From Morinoia aosen (Eukaryota > Arthropoda > Malacostraca > Amphipoda > Talitridae), in the NCBI GenBank assembly GCA_030386875.1, contig CM059575.1, forward strand, positions 20,980,293-21,044,292: a DNA stretch of 64,000 nucleotides, given 5' to 3'. Of the stretch, positions 9,191-20,691 are shown one piece after another. Within the stretch, counting starts at the first letter, position 1; the number at the start of each line of letters is the position of its first letter. The translations under genes were made by a program, and so were the position numbers. A model generated the notes under the pieces. That model made no database searches, had not been told where the DNA came from, and worked only from the letters and a program-made list of their open reading frames with translations.

Positions 9191-10330
9191 ACTTCCTACA
9201 AATTTATTATTCTAACAGAAATTAGATATATAATTTAGTTTCTCATTGAATAATCAATTCTGTGAGTGCTTACACCAATTATCTTTTAAAGCCATTCATA
9301 AATTGATTGTTAGTTTTAGAAGTAGAATATTTTAACCAAAAGAAGTCGTTATGGTTTTGAATTACGGGGTCTGTCAATGAGGCTTCCTCTGCTGGCTAAT
9401 TGAATCTTAACCAAGCAGAGTACAGTATTTGTTCTCGAGGCTTACCATGATGATTAAACTTATTTGTGAGATGATCAATGCCGAAAAGTTTATTAAACAG
9501 TATTTTCAATCATTTATTCCATCTAAAAATTAGCCGGATTTGAATCATATAAATTAAGAATTTGTTCCCAATTTTTGGTTGACAACCATTTCAGTATCAT
9601 TTTATGATGAATTATTTGCTTTTCTCTCTTGTTTACGTTCGGTCAGATGATTGTCTGGACTGAGTGCCAGTGCCTATCGTTGCGTCAAATTGATCGATTC
9701 TTTTGGCGTTTGTTTCTATTAGGCTTTAGCATGTGATCCCCATTTTTGTCATTTTAGCAGGTAAAAATTTCAGCAGTTTGTGGTGAGTTAAGCAAAATAG
9801 ATATTTTATTTGCTGTTCTTTTCTTGGTATTGATTGACCAGAGCTTGGTCTCATTAGGCATGACCTCTTTTCTTTCAATAGTTTCCATCTTCAAAGGTAG
9901 TCCACGTCTTAGGAATAAGCTTATAGTAGAAAATAATTGAGTTTCATGATATGTTCAAGTATTTCTGTTCAATTGAATTCAAGTGTGTTATTCTGCATCT
10001 GGAATAATTTAAACATTTTCAATGAATTCATTTCTTGAATTTTGCGTTTTTGTTTTTTTGACCAATTAAGCCTAGTGAAATTTTTATATTTACAATTTGA
10101 AATAGGTAAATGTTATTAATTTTCATGTGTCATTATATTTTAAATTCATTATAATGGCAAAGGACATGCTGTAACTTCCAATAAGCATCATATAAAAATC
10201 AGCCTAATTATTTTGAAGTTAATTGAATTACATCTTATGCATCTATTTTATCTTGTACATTAAACAGTTTATCAAAACTGAAATAAGGAAAAATGGTTCA
10301 AATGTAGCATTCAAATTAATTCATGAGGTC
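9191..10330. other. AT-rich intergenic stretch, no feature recognised
   Basis: No open frame of note, repeat or RNA gene was seen between the solo LTR and the foldback cluster. Confidence 0.5.
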
Positions 10331-12170
10331 ATAGGGTAAAAATCCAGGAGATGACCCTAATCAATTCTCCAGTTTTTGGTGCCTCAACATAGCTTATCAT
10401 ATGAAAATAAACAAGTTTCTTAAATGCACTTTCCATCTGAAATGAGTATTTACAAGTTATAATGGTTAATTAGTTACCGCAACGTTAGTATTTGAAACTG
10501 GAAGTAATTCATCAAGCGTGTTGTATGGCAACTCTGCCATGGACTCTCCCTTCCGACGTGCTGGAATGATTGACCGGATTCCTGAAATCTGAGACAAAAG
10601 TTAACATACCGCTATAACTCATCACTTTTGGGTGATAATTTCTATTGTGTTATTAACTAAAAGATCCTAGAAGTGAGTTCAGGCTCTGCAGGCTCCGCGG
10701 GGCCGGCAATTAATAAATATCAAAGTACTTGAATATGCCTCAACAGCTCAATTGCGCAACAAAGAAAACCTACCGCTCTAACTTATAAAATACTAATATA
10801 CTGCAAAAAGTGTATAGAAGAAAAGTAGTTTTTGATGTTATTACCATGGTTCAAGCAACAAGAATTAAAAAATTGATTGTAAGTCTGAAGGAAATGATAG
10901 TAGCTACTTGATTTCTTTCTTTTCGCTGTCTAAACATAATCAATTGAATCAAAATAAACAAGTTTTTTTTCTATTCGTTTTCCGTCTGAAATGATTATAT
11001 TATAAGTTATAGCGGTAGGTTTAGTTTCGTCTTTGATGACAAATGTGCTCCCATAAATAACTACTCATCGATTTTCAAATTTTTGTTGCATAAATCATGA
11101 TACTAACATCAAAATAAATCACTTTTCTTCTACAGACCTTTTTCGTCAAATAAGTATTTAACAAGGTATAGCGGTAGGTTTAGTTTCATCTTCGATGACG
11201 AGCGTGTCGAAAGCAAGACTGCCATATCGCGCAATCGATGTACTTCTGCTTCAAATACTGGAGTTGCGGTAAATCTTTACTGCTACATATAACTAATAAA
11301 ATACTCATTTCAGACAGAAAGTGCATAAAAGAAAACTTGTTTATTTTTATTAAATTATGTTTAGGCATTGAAATTTACAAAATCGATTACTGTCATATCC
11401 TTCAGATGCACCAAATTGATCAATAGCTGTTTATTTGGTAAATCTGAAGGATATGTCAGTTATCGATATTGTAAACTTTGATGCCTAAGCATAGTTAATT
11501 AGATCAAAATAAACAAGTTTTCTTCTATGCACTTTCTGTCTCAAATGGGTATTTTATTAGTTATAGCGGTAAATGACTTACCGCAACTCCAGTGTTTTAA
11601 GCGGCAAGTAATTCAAGGAGCACGTTGGACAGCAACACTGCAATTCATACTCGCTTCCAGCGCAATCGTCATCAAAGACAAAACCAAACCTACCGCTATA
11701 CCTCGTTAAATACTCATTTGACGAAAAAAGTGTATAGAAGTAAAGTTGTTTATTTTGATGTTGTTACCATGATTCAAGCAACAAAAATTAAAAAATCATT
11801 GAGTGGCTTTTTATTCGAGCGCATTCGTCGTCAAAGACGAAACTAAACCTACCGCTATAAATCGTAAAATACTCATTTGAGAGGGAAAGTGCATAGAAGA
11901 AAAATTGTTTATTTTGATTCAATTAATTAGGTTCAGGCACCAAAAAGTGGAAAATCGATAACTCACATATCCTTCAAATTTACTGTTTATTTGATCGCAT
12001 TCGTCATCAAAGACAAAAATTAACATACCGCTATAACTCGTAAAGGACTCATTTCATAAGGAAATTGCATAGAATAAAAGTTGTTTATTTACATCTAATT
12101 AGCTATGCTTAAGTACCAAAAAGTGGGAAATTGATTATGATCATCTCCTGGACATTTACCGGTCATTGTA
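10331..12170. mobile_element. Foldback-like cluster of inverted repeats, about 1.84 kb
   Basis: The outer 150 bases are inverted repeats of each other. The left has CCAGGAGATGACCCTAATCAA and AACATAGCT; the right, reversed, has CCAGGAGATGATCATAATCAA and AGCATAGCT. Inside, a motif (ACCGCTATAACTCGTAAAAT, then an AAGTGCATAGAAGAAAA piece and TTGTTTATTTTGAT) occurs about nine times in alternating orientation. A palindrome is centred near 11420, with arms about 11280-11400 and 11440-11570. No transposase was seen. This is either a foldback transposon or a stack of nested MITEs of one family. Confidence 0.6.
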
Positions 12171-13714
12171 ATAATCACAGAAGTAAAACATATAAAAGGT
12201 CAGTAATGTATGGTTATATTCCTCACAACATTGTTGCAGTATAGAGAATTAATCTGTATTAACTATAATGTTTTTGACGCTTTCAATAACTTATGTTTAA
12301 ATTACATGAGTAAAGAATGTGTACAAAACCAAATTTTATGCTAGACTAAATTACTGTGAAATCTTTAAAATAAGTACTAATGAAATTACAGGAGTAGTGC
12401 AACTGTAAAATGATCCTTCGTGTGTTTTTTTTTCAGTAGATTTACATCTTTTGATTAAAAATTTGATAATGGAAGCTCCTGTAAAGAAATTCTTATAATA
12501 ATTTTGTTAATTTTAATGAGCATTGTTATCAGCAGCTATTGTCTTTCAAATTTTCTTTTCTTCAAGGTATGGCTGATTTTTGCAGGCAAGAAAACATTAG
12601 TGAAATTGTAAAGTAGAGACCTTACCTAATCTAACTAATCCTGAAGTTATACTACCTTATGCTTCCAATAGATCTAATGCATTAATTACATTTTTGGTCC
12701 TAAAAATGAAGCAGAAAGGTCATGTGTTCTTCGGAATAGCTGATATCTCCAAAATTATTGGTTTGTGATGTTCACACTCAAATTTATAGCGCACACTCAT
12801 AAATCTACTATGAAAAAATATTTCATTTCTCATTGTGAAGGATACTATACTATAACTATTGACTTTGTGCTTATTTATTTAGTGAAAAAAACAGTGATCA
12901 TTATAAAATAGTTATGCAACTGATTTTCAAAAACTTTAATTATTCAAAAATTAAACCAAATTTACTACATTGGGAAAAAAGAGAATTCAAATATGCTAAT
13001 TTCAAGTGAAGATATAATTAACTATAAAGTCAGGAACATTTTTAAGGAACACCTGGTATATAGGCCATAAATAATTTGCTATACTTTTATAATACATTAT
13101 TGAATTTTGTCTGTCTTCAAGTTTGTTATTTAGTTTGTATTATTTTTAAGATGACTTTCTACATTTTCTGAGCTAATGAGAAGCAAACACTGGAATTGGT
13201 TTTATTTTTGCTGTTAACCATCTTTGAAATGGTATTCTTTGTTCTATCATTTATGTATATCACAAGGAAATATTTTAATTGCTATCATGAATTAATTGCT
13301 TGTAACACTTTATATATTTTCTAATTCATTATGTATGGATGTAAATATATTGAAGGATCAGATTTCAAGCACCATTAAGAAAGTGCACCATTATCTTACT
13401 GTCATAATACCAAAAGTATTACTGTATCAATGTTTCTCTAAAGCCCTGGCATTATTTTACTACCTACTTCTAATGTATTATCAAATTCCATTGGTGTGCT
13501 GCTGATTTTTTTCTATTGGGCTGGTTTAGTTTATCACTGAATTCTTAGTTTTTATCAGACCCTTTCAGTTTGTTAAACCCTTTTAAATTGTTACTCAACC
13601 CATTTAGCATTTCCCTCTAAATATTATAAGAGTTACAAGGCCTCTTTGGTAAATTACTATATTCCTTTGATATGTAACCAAACCTTTGAACTTGAATGTA
13701 AGGGCTGATGGCAG
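12171..13714. other. AT-rich intergenic stretch, no feature recognised
   Basis: Only short random frames are present. No repeats, RNA genes or protein similarities were recognised. Confidence 0.5.
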
Positions 13715-13718
13715 TTAA

Positions 13719-14906
13719 GGACACCGTCTGGGTAGGAGAAAAGTCCGTTATTTATGGATGGATTTCTCTGAAATTTTCATAGTAGGTGTGAAATGATGGA
13801 AAGATCATTTATTTTGACAAAATTTTTGTATCTGCACTGAATTTTTTTTTTTTGAAAAATTTGATAAAATAGGGTTTTTTTAAAATCTATCTTCTTCTAC
13901 AATTTTGAAGTTTCAGAACCAGAACTTCGTTTTTAGATTGCGTATATGTCTATATAACCATAAGGGGCTACGAATTTTGATAACTTTTTTTTGTGGATTT
14001 TGGGAGTATTTTTTTTAAAATATGTAACCTTTTTTCATTGTTTTTTTTTCATGTGTAATTTTCAAAATAATTGATGTATTGAAAAATGAAACGCCCTTAT
14101 TGATACACCTTGCTAGGCCCTATCGAATGGTATATAAACCATTCTTGTAGCTCTAAAATTGTGGAAGAAGTAGCATTTGAGAAACCAATTATCAAGTTTC
14201 CAGAAAAACGTGTTTTTTCACAAAAAAAAATGTTTTTCTTTTTATCTTTGGAACTACAAGATTTTCTACAATGAACTCTTGAGCGTTTGTAGCTGTTTTC
14301 AAGCCCTTTTGATTGATATAATTTACATTGCTATAGCTCTGTAACTCTTGGAAAAAATATACAACAAAAGACAATACATGTAATTTTTCAAAATAACCAC
14401 TTTTTTTATTTTTTTATTTTTTTTTCAACCAAAATACTTTTTTTTGAAATCAACTCCTCTGTTTTGTAGCTCTTTTCAAGCCCTTTGGATTGGTATGCTC
14501 ACCATAGCTGTAGCTATGATACTGCAGCTGTCATTGAGCTATGAATGAAAGCTGCGGTATCATAGATACGGCAGAACAGCTAAATTCTGAAATTGTCACA
14601 ATCTTATAAAAAATATTTATTCAGCGTTAGAATGATTCGTTTGAATAATGAAAACACTTTGAGTAGCTCATGAACGAACTCTATTGCCATTGCCGCAGAG
14701 AAACACGCTCAATTGACTCCCAATAATGAGGGGGGGGGAGGGGTCAAGGTCACGCCACCCCCATCGTTTTCCCCCCCTCTGGTGGGCGCACTATTCGGAG
14801 TAGACGTAAATGGAAAGTACCAATGGAAGCGCAAGAAAATCCTCTATAAGATGCATATAAAAGCAGAAAATCAACACTTATCTCGATTTCTACCCAGACG
14901 GTGTCC
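13719..14906. mobile_element. Non-autonomous DNA transposon with 17-bp TIRs and TTAA target sites
   Basis: Perfect 17-bp terminal inverted repeats GGACACCGTCTGGGTAG (13719-13735) and CTACCCAGACGGTGTCC (14890-14906) are each flanked by TTAA (13715-13718 and 14907-14910). TTAA duplications are the hallmark of the piggyBac and Kolobok superfamilies; a GG start fits Kolobok better than the CC start usual for piggyBac. The 1188-bp body is AT-rich with T runs, a palindrome around 14510-14575 and a G-rich run at 14730-14745. It has no transposase frame, so it must be mobilised in trans. Confidence 0.75.
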
Positions 14907-15479
14907 TTAAGATCTTTGTTGCAGCGTATAATTTTTTAAATAAAATAATAAATCAAACTTTAGTTTAACAACTAGTAGTTTTTTGCATTGCCTTGGAAGG
15001 GACATTGCTGGTCATTTTGTGCAAAATGTCAACAATAAGAGGTTCACTGTTCATTGAATGAAATGTGTGTGTAGTATAGAAACACTGCCATTTTATGTTA
15101 TAGTGAAGTTTTTTGCTTTGTTAGTAAATGCTGTGATAATTTACTAAATGTTGCTGGTTCTCCAAGCTCAATAACTGTTCTGTGTAGCATATTTATTCAT
15201 CAAATCTCATGAATTGATTCAACTATTCATCCCAAAACATGAAATTTATTGAAACATGAAATTTATCTTAATGATTTTAGTGCATATATCTATGTGTGCA
15301 ATTTTTTATTTCCATTTCTGTGTAAGGAAGGTTTATTCAATTATGAATGGCGATATCTTATTTTGATGCAGAATAACAGCTATATGCACAACTTTATTTT
15401 ATTGGATTACTGAAGCTATTAGAGATGACCTAGGGTGGAGTCTATTTTCAGAATAAATGATGAACGATGCATTGAATTA

Positions 15480-16200
15480 TAAGGTTAGAATTGAGAGACT
15501 GCAGAATAGTAGGTGGGGAATGCAAATTTTTGAATGGAATTTGAGTGTAAGCCAATGGTTGAAAATATGTTGGAGGCATGCAAGGAAACAAAGTATATAA
15601 AAGATTACCTGTGTTAACATTGGGAGGCCTGTGGAAGACTGGCTATTAATGAATGTTGGAGGTAAAGAACCAGAGTTAAACTGCAAGAGGTGGAAAAGAG
15701 AGATTGAGAAGCAGGCAAAAGAGTTTGGGTTAAACAAGGGGATGCTTAGCATGACCCAAAAACATTCACTAATCTGGTATATGCAAAAGAATGTGCCTAA
15801 TTGTTAGATGTTCTATGATGGTAGTTTTGGGCCAACTTTTGTTTGCTGTAAGGCATTGAGTGTAAATTGATGCATTTAGAACTGAAATGAGAATAATGAG
15901 TTTATTTCGGCAGTTTAATGGGGGAACGGAGGAAACAATTGAACATTGTGTGCTGGAATGAAGTAAATATAAGCAAGAGAGGGAATTTTTTTGAATATGG
16001 TATTTGAGCAGTATGGAGAGAATGGGTGGTATACCAGATATGCTGAAGATGACTGTGATATGAGCTGTCCTGCTAGATTGGTTCAGGAGTGTAATTTGAG
16101 TGTTATTGATGCTATGAAAATTTGTCGTATAAATGCCGGGAGTAAGAAACAGTGACTGTAATGAGGTAGTCATGTAGAGTGGGTTTTATTGACCTACCTT
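15480..16200 (+). pseudogene. Decayed LINE 3' fragment (RT C-terminal region)
   Basis: In one + frame, with stops, bases about 15829-15985 encode R-T-E-M-R-I-M-S-L-F-R-Q-F, then a cysteine-histidine tail motif E-E-T-I-E-H-C-V-L-E followed by S-K-Y-K-Q-E-R-E. This is typical of the zinc-like C-terminus of LINE ORF2, where the second Cys is expected at the TGA. Upstream sequence back to about 15480 has the purine-rich, coding-like composition of the same frame but many lesions. The clade is not identifiable. Confidence 0.5.
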
Positions 16201-16470
16201 GCCTGAGGATGGTTTTTTATGTACTGGTTATCACAGGGATGCTGTACAATGGTATTTTGTGACAAGGATTGGTGGATCTTGAGTTGTTAACTGGACAAGT
16301 CTAGTACACAGGCGCTGAATTCTTGCATGAATGTTGTGAGTATTGCACAAGAAATTGTAGGCCGTTACAAAGGCCCTGATACTGTTGGCCCTCTTGTTCA
16401 AGTTCATTGAGTTTTATGCATAGTATTCTTTTGAAATGTTTTTTCTCATGATATTTCAGTTGTCTTTTAA

Positions 16471-16651
<181 letters not shown>

Positions 16652-16666
16652 TGAATTTGTGGCATA

Positions 16667-16965
16667 CAGAGGGTCCTCAGTTTACAACAGTACCAACCTA
16701 TGATGTTTCGGGGATATATTGCTATCTCAGGGGAAAGATTGTGGACTTGTAATTTATATATGTCTTCTGTCTGTGTGTTTTTCAACTTCAATTATTATTA
16801 TGTCATAAAAGTGTCTTATTATGTCCTAGATTATAACTCTAATATACACAGTTACACACTGTAGCATAGGTAAGTGACTGGTGCATACATACGTACTGTA
16901 TTTAGGTATGATTCGAATTACAACACATAAGAACGGAGCTCATTCATAATGCGAGGATCCCCCTG
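16667..16965. mobile_element. Tigger/pogo-like MITE, about 300 bp
   Basis: The left end reads CAGAGGGTCCTCAGTTTACA after a TA. The right end, reversed, reads CAGGGGGATCCTCGCATTAT and is followed inside by a GTTCTTATG-like motif. These inverted termini fit the CAG...CCTCG form of pogo/Tigger elements. The right-hand TA is not intact. No transposase is present. Confidence 0.4.
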
Positions 16966-18100
16966 TTTTGAGGCCACTATGGGTGCGACGCCATGCGTCG
17001 TGCTAATAATATTCCCAAAAAACATAGGATTTTGCTTGTGTTCAGTAAGAAATGCAGGACGAGACTGATTGTTGTGATGGCCTTGCGGCGTGGTGGCGCT
17101 ACGATACTGCGTTAAATAAACACGAGCGGATACCGTGTCTGTAAATTTTTCTTATCATTAATAGAACCGTGGGTAGTAATTATCAAATTCCGTAACTCTG
17201 AATTTACCCGATAAGGAAGTATTGAAAATAGGAGGCATAATGTATTTGGTACTTGTAGCTATAGAGGAATTGAATTGCTTTGTAATGAACATAATGCTGT
17301 TTGCTGCATTGAATTCTTTGTTTAAATTAATTTAATAACATCTGACAATAGTTTTGTGACAAAAACTATAATTAAAGTCCATTTGAGTTTAGAGAATTTT
17401 CTGTCATATTTAGGACTGGGGGTGGTTCTAAGGATTAAACTGCCTTTATATTGTGCGTTAAAAAACATGTGATAGGATCTTCTTTTTATATAGCTGGAGG
17501 TACTTTTGTCAATATTTCATTATTTAATATTCCACAGTATTGAGGCTTTTCATTTTCTAATCCATACTTCACTTGGAGTTGGCTGTCTTTGCAGTTTTTA
17601 TTGTTTTCTTATAGGAGAAGTTTGTAGCTCTAGATACTTGGCCTTATCTTACATTCAGCAATGTATGTGACTCCAGTAAGGTCTGTTGTATTTGTGTTAA
17701 CAGGTGCTTTAAAAATGTATGTAACTTTGAGCATAAATTGGCAGTTTCCAAAGCCATGATTAGGAGCAAATTTGGATGATTTCAACTATTTCAGTTTCTT
17801 TTACAATGTATGTTTGTACCGACATGAATGTTTTCTATAGAAGAAGCCTAGAAAGGTAGCTCTTAGTTTGGCAAGGCTTAAATTTGAATACCTGGACCTG
17901 TAATAGCTACAAAGTTCTGTACATCATTCAGTGCTTTTTATCTTGATGAAACCAGTAGCATTTGTGTCAGTATCCATAGGGGGGGTTAAATTTCAGATTT
18001 TTGTTTGGCTCACACAGAAATGTGCAACCATTCAACTTAAGTTTGGGGTTGAGTGTCATGCTAAATGAGCTTGATGGTTTGAGCTATGAGTAGTAAAATA
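16966..18100. other. WDR7 intron 1, unannotated AT-rich part
   Basis: Nothing recognised apart from a short palindrome (GCGACGCCATGCGTCG at about 16984). No frames or repeats of note. Confidence 0.4.
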
Positions 18101-19205
18101 CAGAGGGTCTAACAGATAAATCCGTATAAACTAAGTCCAAAGCAAGTGCTAATTGAATAAATACACTGATTCAACCCATTTATAGCTGATTATCTAACAT
18201 GTCAGCTCTGTGACCATTTGACGTTCAGAAATCAACATTGAACAATGGAGCAAGTCAAATGTCAGCCCTATGCAAACTTTGATGCATGGGCCTCAGCCCT
18301 GCTTACATTGAAATATCGCTAAAATTTTGCAGGCAAACCGTTTGCATGCATTTTGATGAGTCTGGGTGAAAACAAAGGGACCCTCGCAAGGTAAGAAGTG
18401 ACAAGATTTTAACACCTCGCTTTCTGGCTGCCTCGAAAGGAGTGTCAAAGCCAATTCGATCGTGCCACTGTTGACATTAGTCAAGAAGAGGGCTGTCAGC
18501 GTCACAATGATCCTCAGGTGCCTGAAACACTTTGGCTTAACCTCCTATGCACAAAGTAAGAGGCATCTTTAGACTGAAAGGATGAAGGAAATTTACTTGA
18601 CGAGGTGCAGGAAATTGATGAACTGTATGTTGTCAAATGGCTTGGTCATCGAGTTCTTCTGTGGAAAAATTTCCATCATTTTTAGAGTCATCAATACTCA
18701 TAATGACTGCTGGATTGCCTCTTCGAGCAGTGAGGTCCAACACACTATGACTACAAAAATGGCAACTAGCATTACGGCCAGTTGTGTGGTTTCAAGTGTG
18801 GGCAACGTGTTTACTCACTTCATCACAGGCTGCAAAAAAGTTAATGCCATGGACTATTGTAAAGAGTATATGTTCCAACAGGACGTCAAAGAAATTGGTC
18901 AACTTTGACATCAAAGAAAATAGTTCCAGCCCACGACTACCATCTGTGGGCGCAAATCGAAGCTAAGCCATGTGAGAAACATCACAAAAAGTCACGGCTC
19001 GCATGGAGGAGATCATGAAGGCAGTCAGGTCGTTAGAAATAACTGAGATCACCCCCGTGGTTTCCTAGTTCCACGAGCGTGTGGAGACCATCATCATAGC
19101 CAAAGTCATATTGAGTGGAAAATCTGTTCCAATGGTCTGTTCAATAAACTAACAAAATTTCCTACCGTACTCTTTCTTATTTGTACGGATTTGTGTTAGA
19201 CCCTG
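18101..19205 (+). mobile_element. Mariner-family DNA transposon, decayed
   Basis: The element is flanked by TA (18099-18100 and 19206-19207). Its terminal inverted repeats run CAGAGGGTCTAACA... with AAATCCGTA on the left, and reversed CAGGGTCTAACAC... with AAATCCGTA on the right, about 25-30 bp with mismatches. At 1105 bp it is slightly shorter than a full mariner (about 1.3 kb), so it has lost some sequence. It lies in intron 1 of WDR7 on the same strand as the gene. Confidence 0.8.
18500..19140 (+). pseudogene. Mariner transposase remnant
   Basis: The + strand frames around 18510-18910 resemble mariner transposase: a helix like R-C-L-K-H-F-G-L, then a R-L-x-x-C-R-K-L-M-N-like stretch, D-C-W-I-A (usual N-D-x-W-I-A), V-V-S-S-V-G-N-V and M-F-Q-Q-D. 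The first catalytic Asp region (usually F-S-D-E) reads F-C-G-K, so the active site is lost. The second Asp is still seen in F-Q-Q-D. Stops and indels interrupt the frame near 18570 and after 18908. Not functional. Confidence 0.7.
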
Positions 19206-19768
19206 TACAAGTTTGATAAATGCAAAAATATTATTTTTGTAGATTTCCATCCTGCTCTCATGAGTTAAGGTTGTACCGTTCATGAGAAGAAGTATAGATT
19301 ATTTCGAAATAGCGAAATTATTTACATCCGTTATTCTAGAGTGCATTTACCCTTTAGGAGGCATGGAATAGGCAATTGGCTTGGGTTAGTTAGGTTTGCC
19401 TGCCCTGCACTTTGGAGACTTGCACTCCCAGGTTACTTTGGTAGCAAATAGGCCTTGAAGACTTTTAAATTTTCTTTGCTCTCTTGAAGTTTCTTTTGGT
19501 GTATCTAGAGAGACTTCAACTAACTATTAATAATCAAAATAATAGTTGAGTGAAGTAAAAATTGAAACAAATTTAGGTATGAACCATATTCATAGAAATG
19601 ATAAGCAGGATAACAGCATTTTCCAGCAAATGTTCAAAGGGGTGCTAATTACACAAGTATTTAAATGCACTTGCAGTATGCAAGAAACTGACAATGGCAA
19701 TTCTGAACCCAATTGCAGCATAGTTTGCTTGTTTGATATGAATGCAAATAAATTATTTCTTACATCAG

Positions 19769-19878
19769 ATGGTGCCGAGAGTGTTGCTGGTGGGCCACTC
19801 GGCAGCCGTGTCGTGTCTCGCAGAGAGCAGCAGCAGCACCAGCTCTGTGCGCACGCTGGCCAGTGCTGCCCAAAATGG
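19769..19878 (+). CDS. WDR7: WDR7 coding exon 2 (residues 53-89)
   Basis: The acceptor is CATCAG (19763-19768) and the donor is GTAAGT at 19879, phase 2. It encodes M-V-P-R-V-L-L-V-G-H-S-A-A-V-S-C-L, the WD40 G-H strand following blade 1 and equivalent to the R-A-L-L-F-G-H-T region of vertebrate WDR7. A Ser/Thr-rich stretch (S-S-S-S-T-S-S) and the start of the next blade follow. The internal M is encoded but is not the start. Confidence 0.85.
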
Positions 19879-20254
19879 GTAAGTTGTGCTGTGCTCTGTT
19901 TAAATCTAATATCCTGTAAAATTGAACATATATCATCATAGATTATGAACAATTTTTGTGGCTTGTGATGCAGATTTTTAGCTATAGATGATGTGTGTGC
20001 AATTATTCTTATTGTTTCCACCTGTGCACAATCTCTGTGTACTCTTAAAATCATTCAACTTATTTTTACACCGTATGGGAAGCTCAATACTTGTAGATGT
20101 TTGATTTTTAACTTATATTTTATAGTTCTCTTGGGCTTTTGCTAAATTCTTTAAAGTTTGATGCATATTTATCTTCCTTCTATATAATGCTGCAATGCTT
20201 TGAAACATGATATTTATTGACCCATGAAAGAATATACATTTTTTACTAGTCCAA

Positions 20255-20605
20255 TTTGTTCTAACTTTTCCTATCATATTCTCTTCTAATCAAATCTCTC
20301 CACTCCTATCCTAGCTTAATTTGACTGTAAATTTTCCTAACACAGCTCTACATTGCCGTAAATTTTCCTATCCTAGCTTAACTTGTCCACAAGTGTTTCT
20401 TTCCCAGCTTAACTTGTTCATAAATTTTTCTATCCCATCTAACTTGACTATAATTTTTCTATCCCAGCATAACTTGTCCATAAATTTTTCTCTACCAGCT
20501 TTAACTTGACTAATTTTTCTATCCCAGTATAACTTGACCACAAATTTTTTTATCCCAGCTTTAAATTGACTATAATTTTTCTATCCCAGCATAACTTGAC
20601 CAATA
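20255..20605. repeat. Minisatellite, about 30-bp unit, in WDR7 intron 2
   Basis: About ten degenerate units contain TATCCCAGCATAACTTG and ACCATAAATTTTTC. AT-rich, with no coding potential. Confidence 0.65.
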
Positions 20606-20691
20606 AATAAAGAAATATTAATATTTAGGAAATATAAATATTTTGCTACAATAAAGAAATACATAATGTAGAAAAAATATCTTTTGTAGCA

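Noticed and set aside
13296..13505. 69-codon frame with hydrophobic stretches
   Set aside because: AT-rich random frame without homology, conserved context or a supported start.
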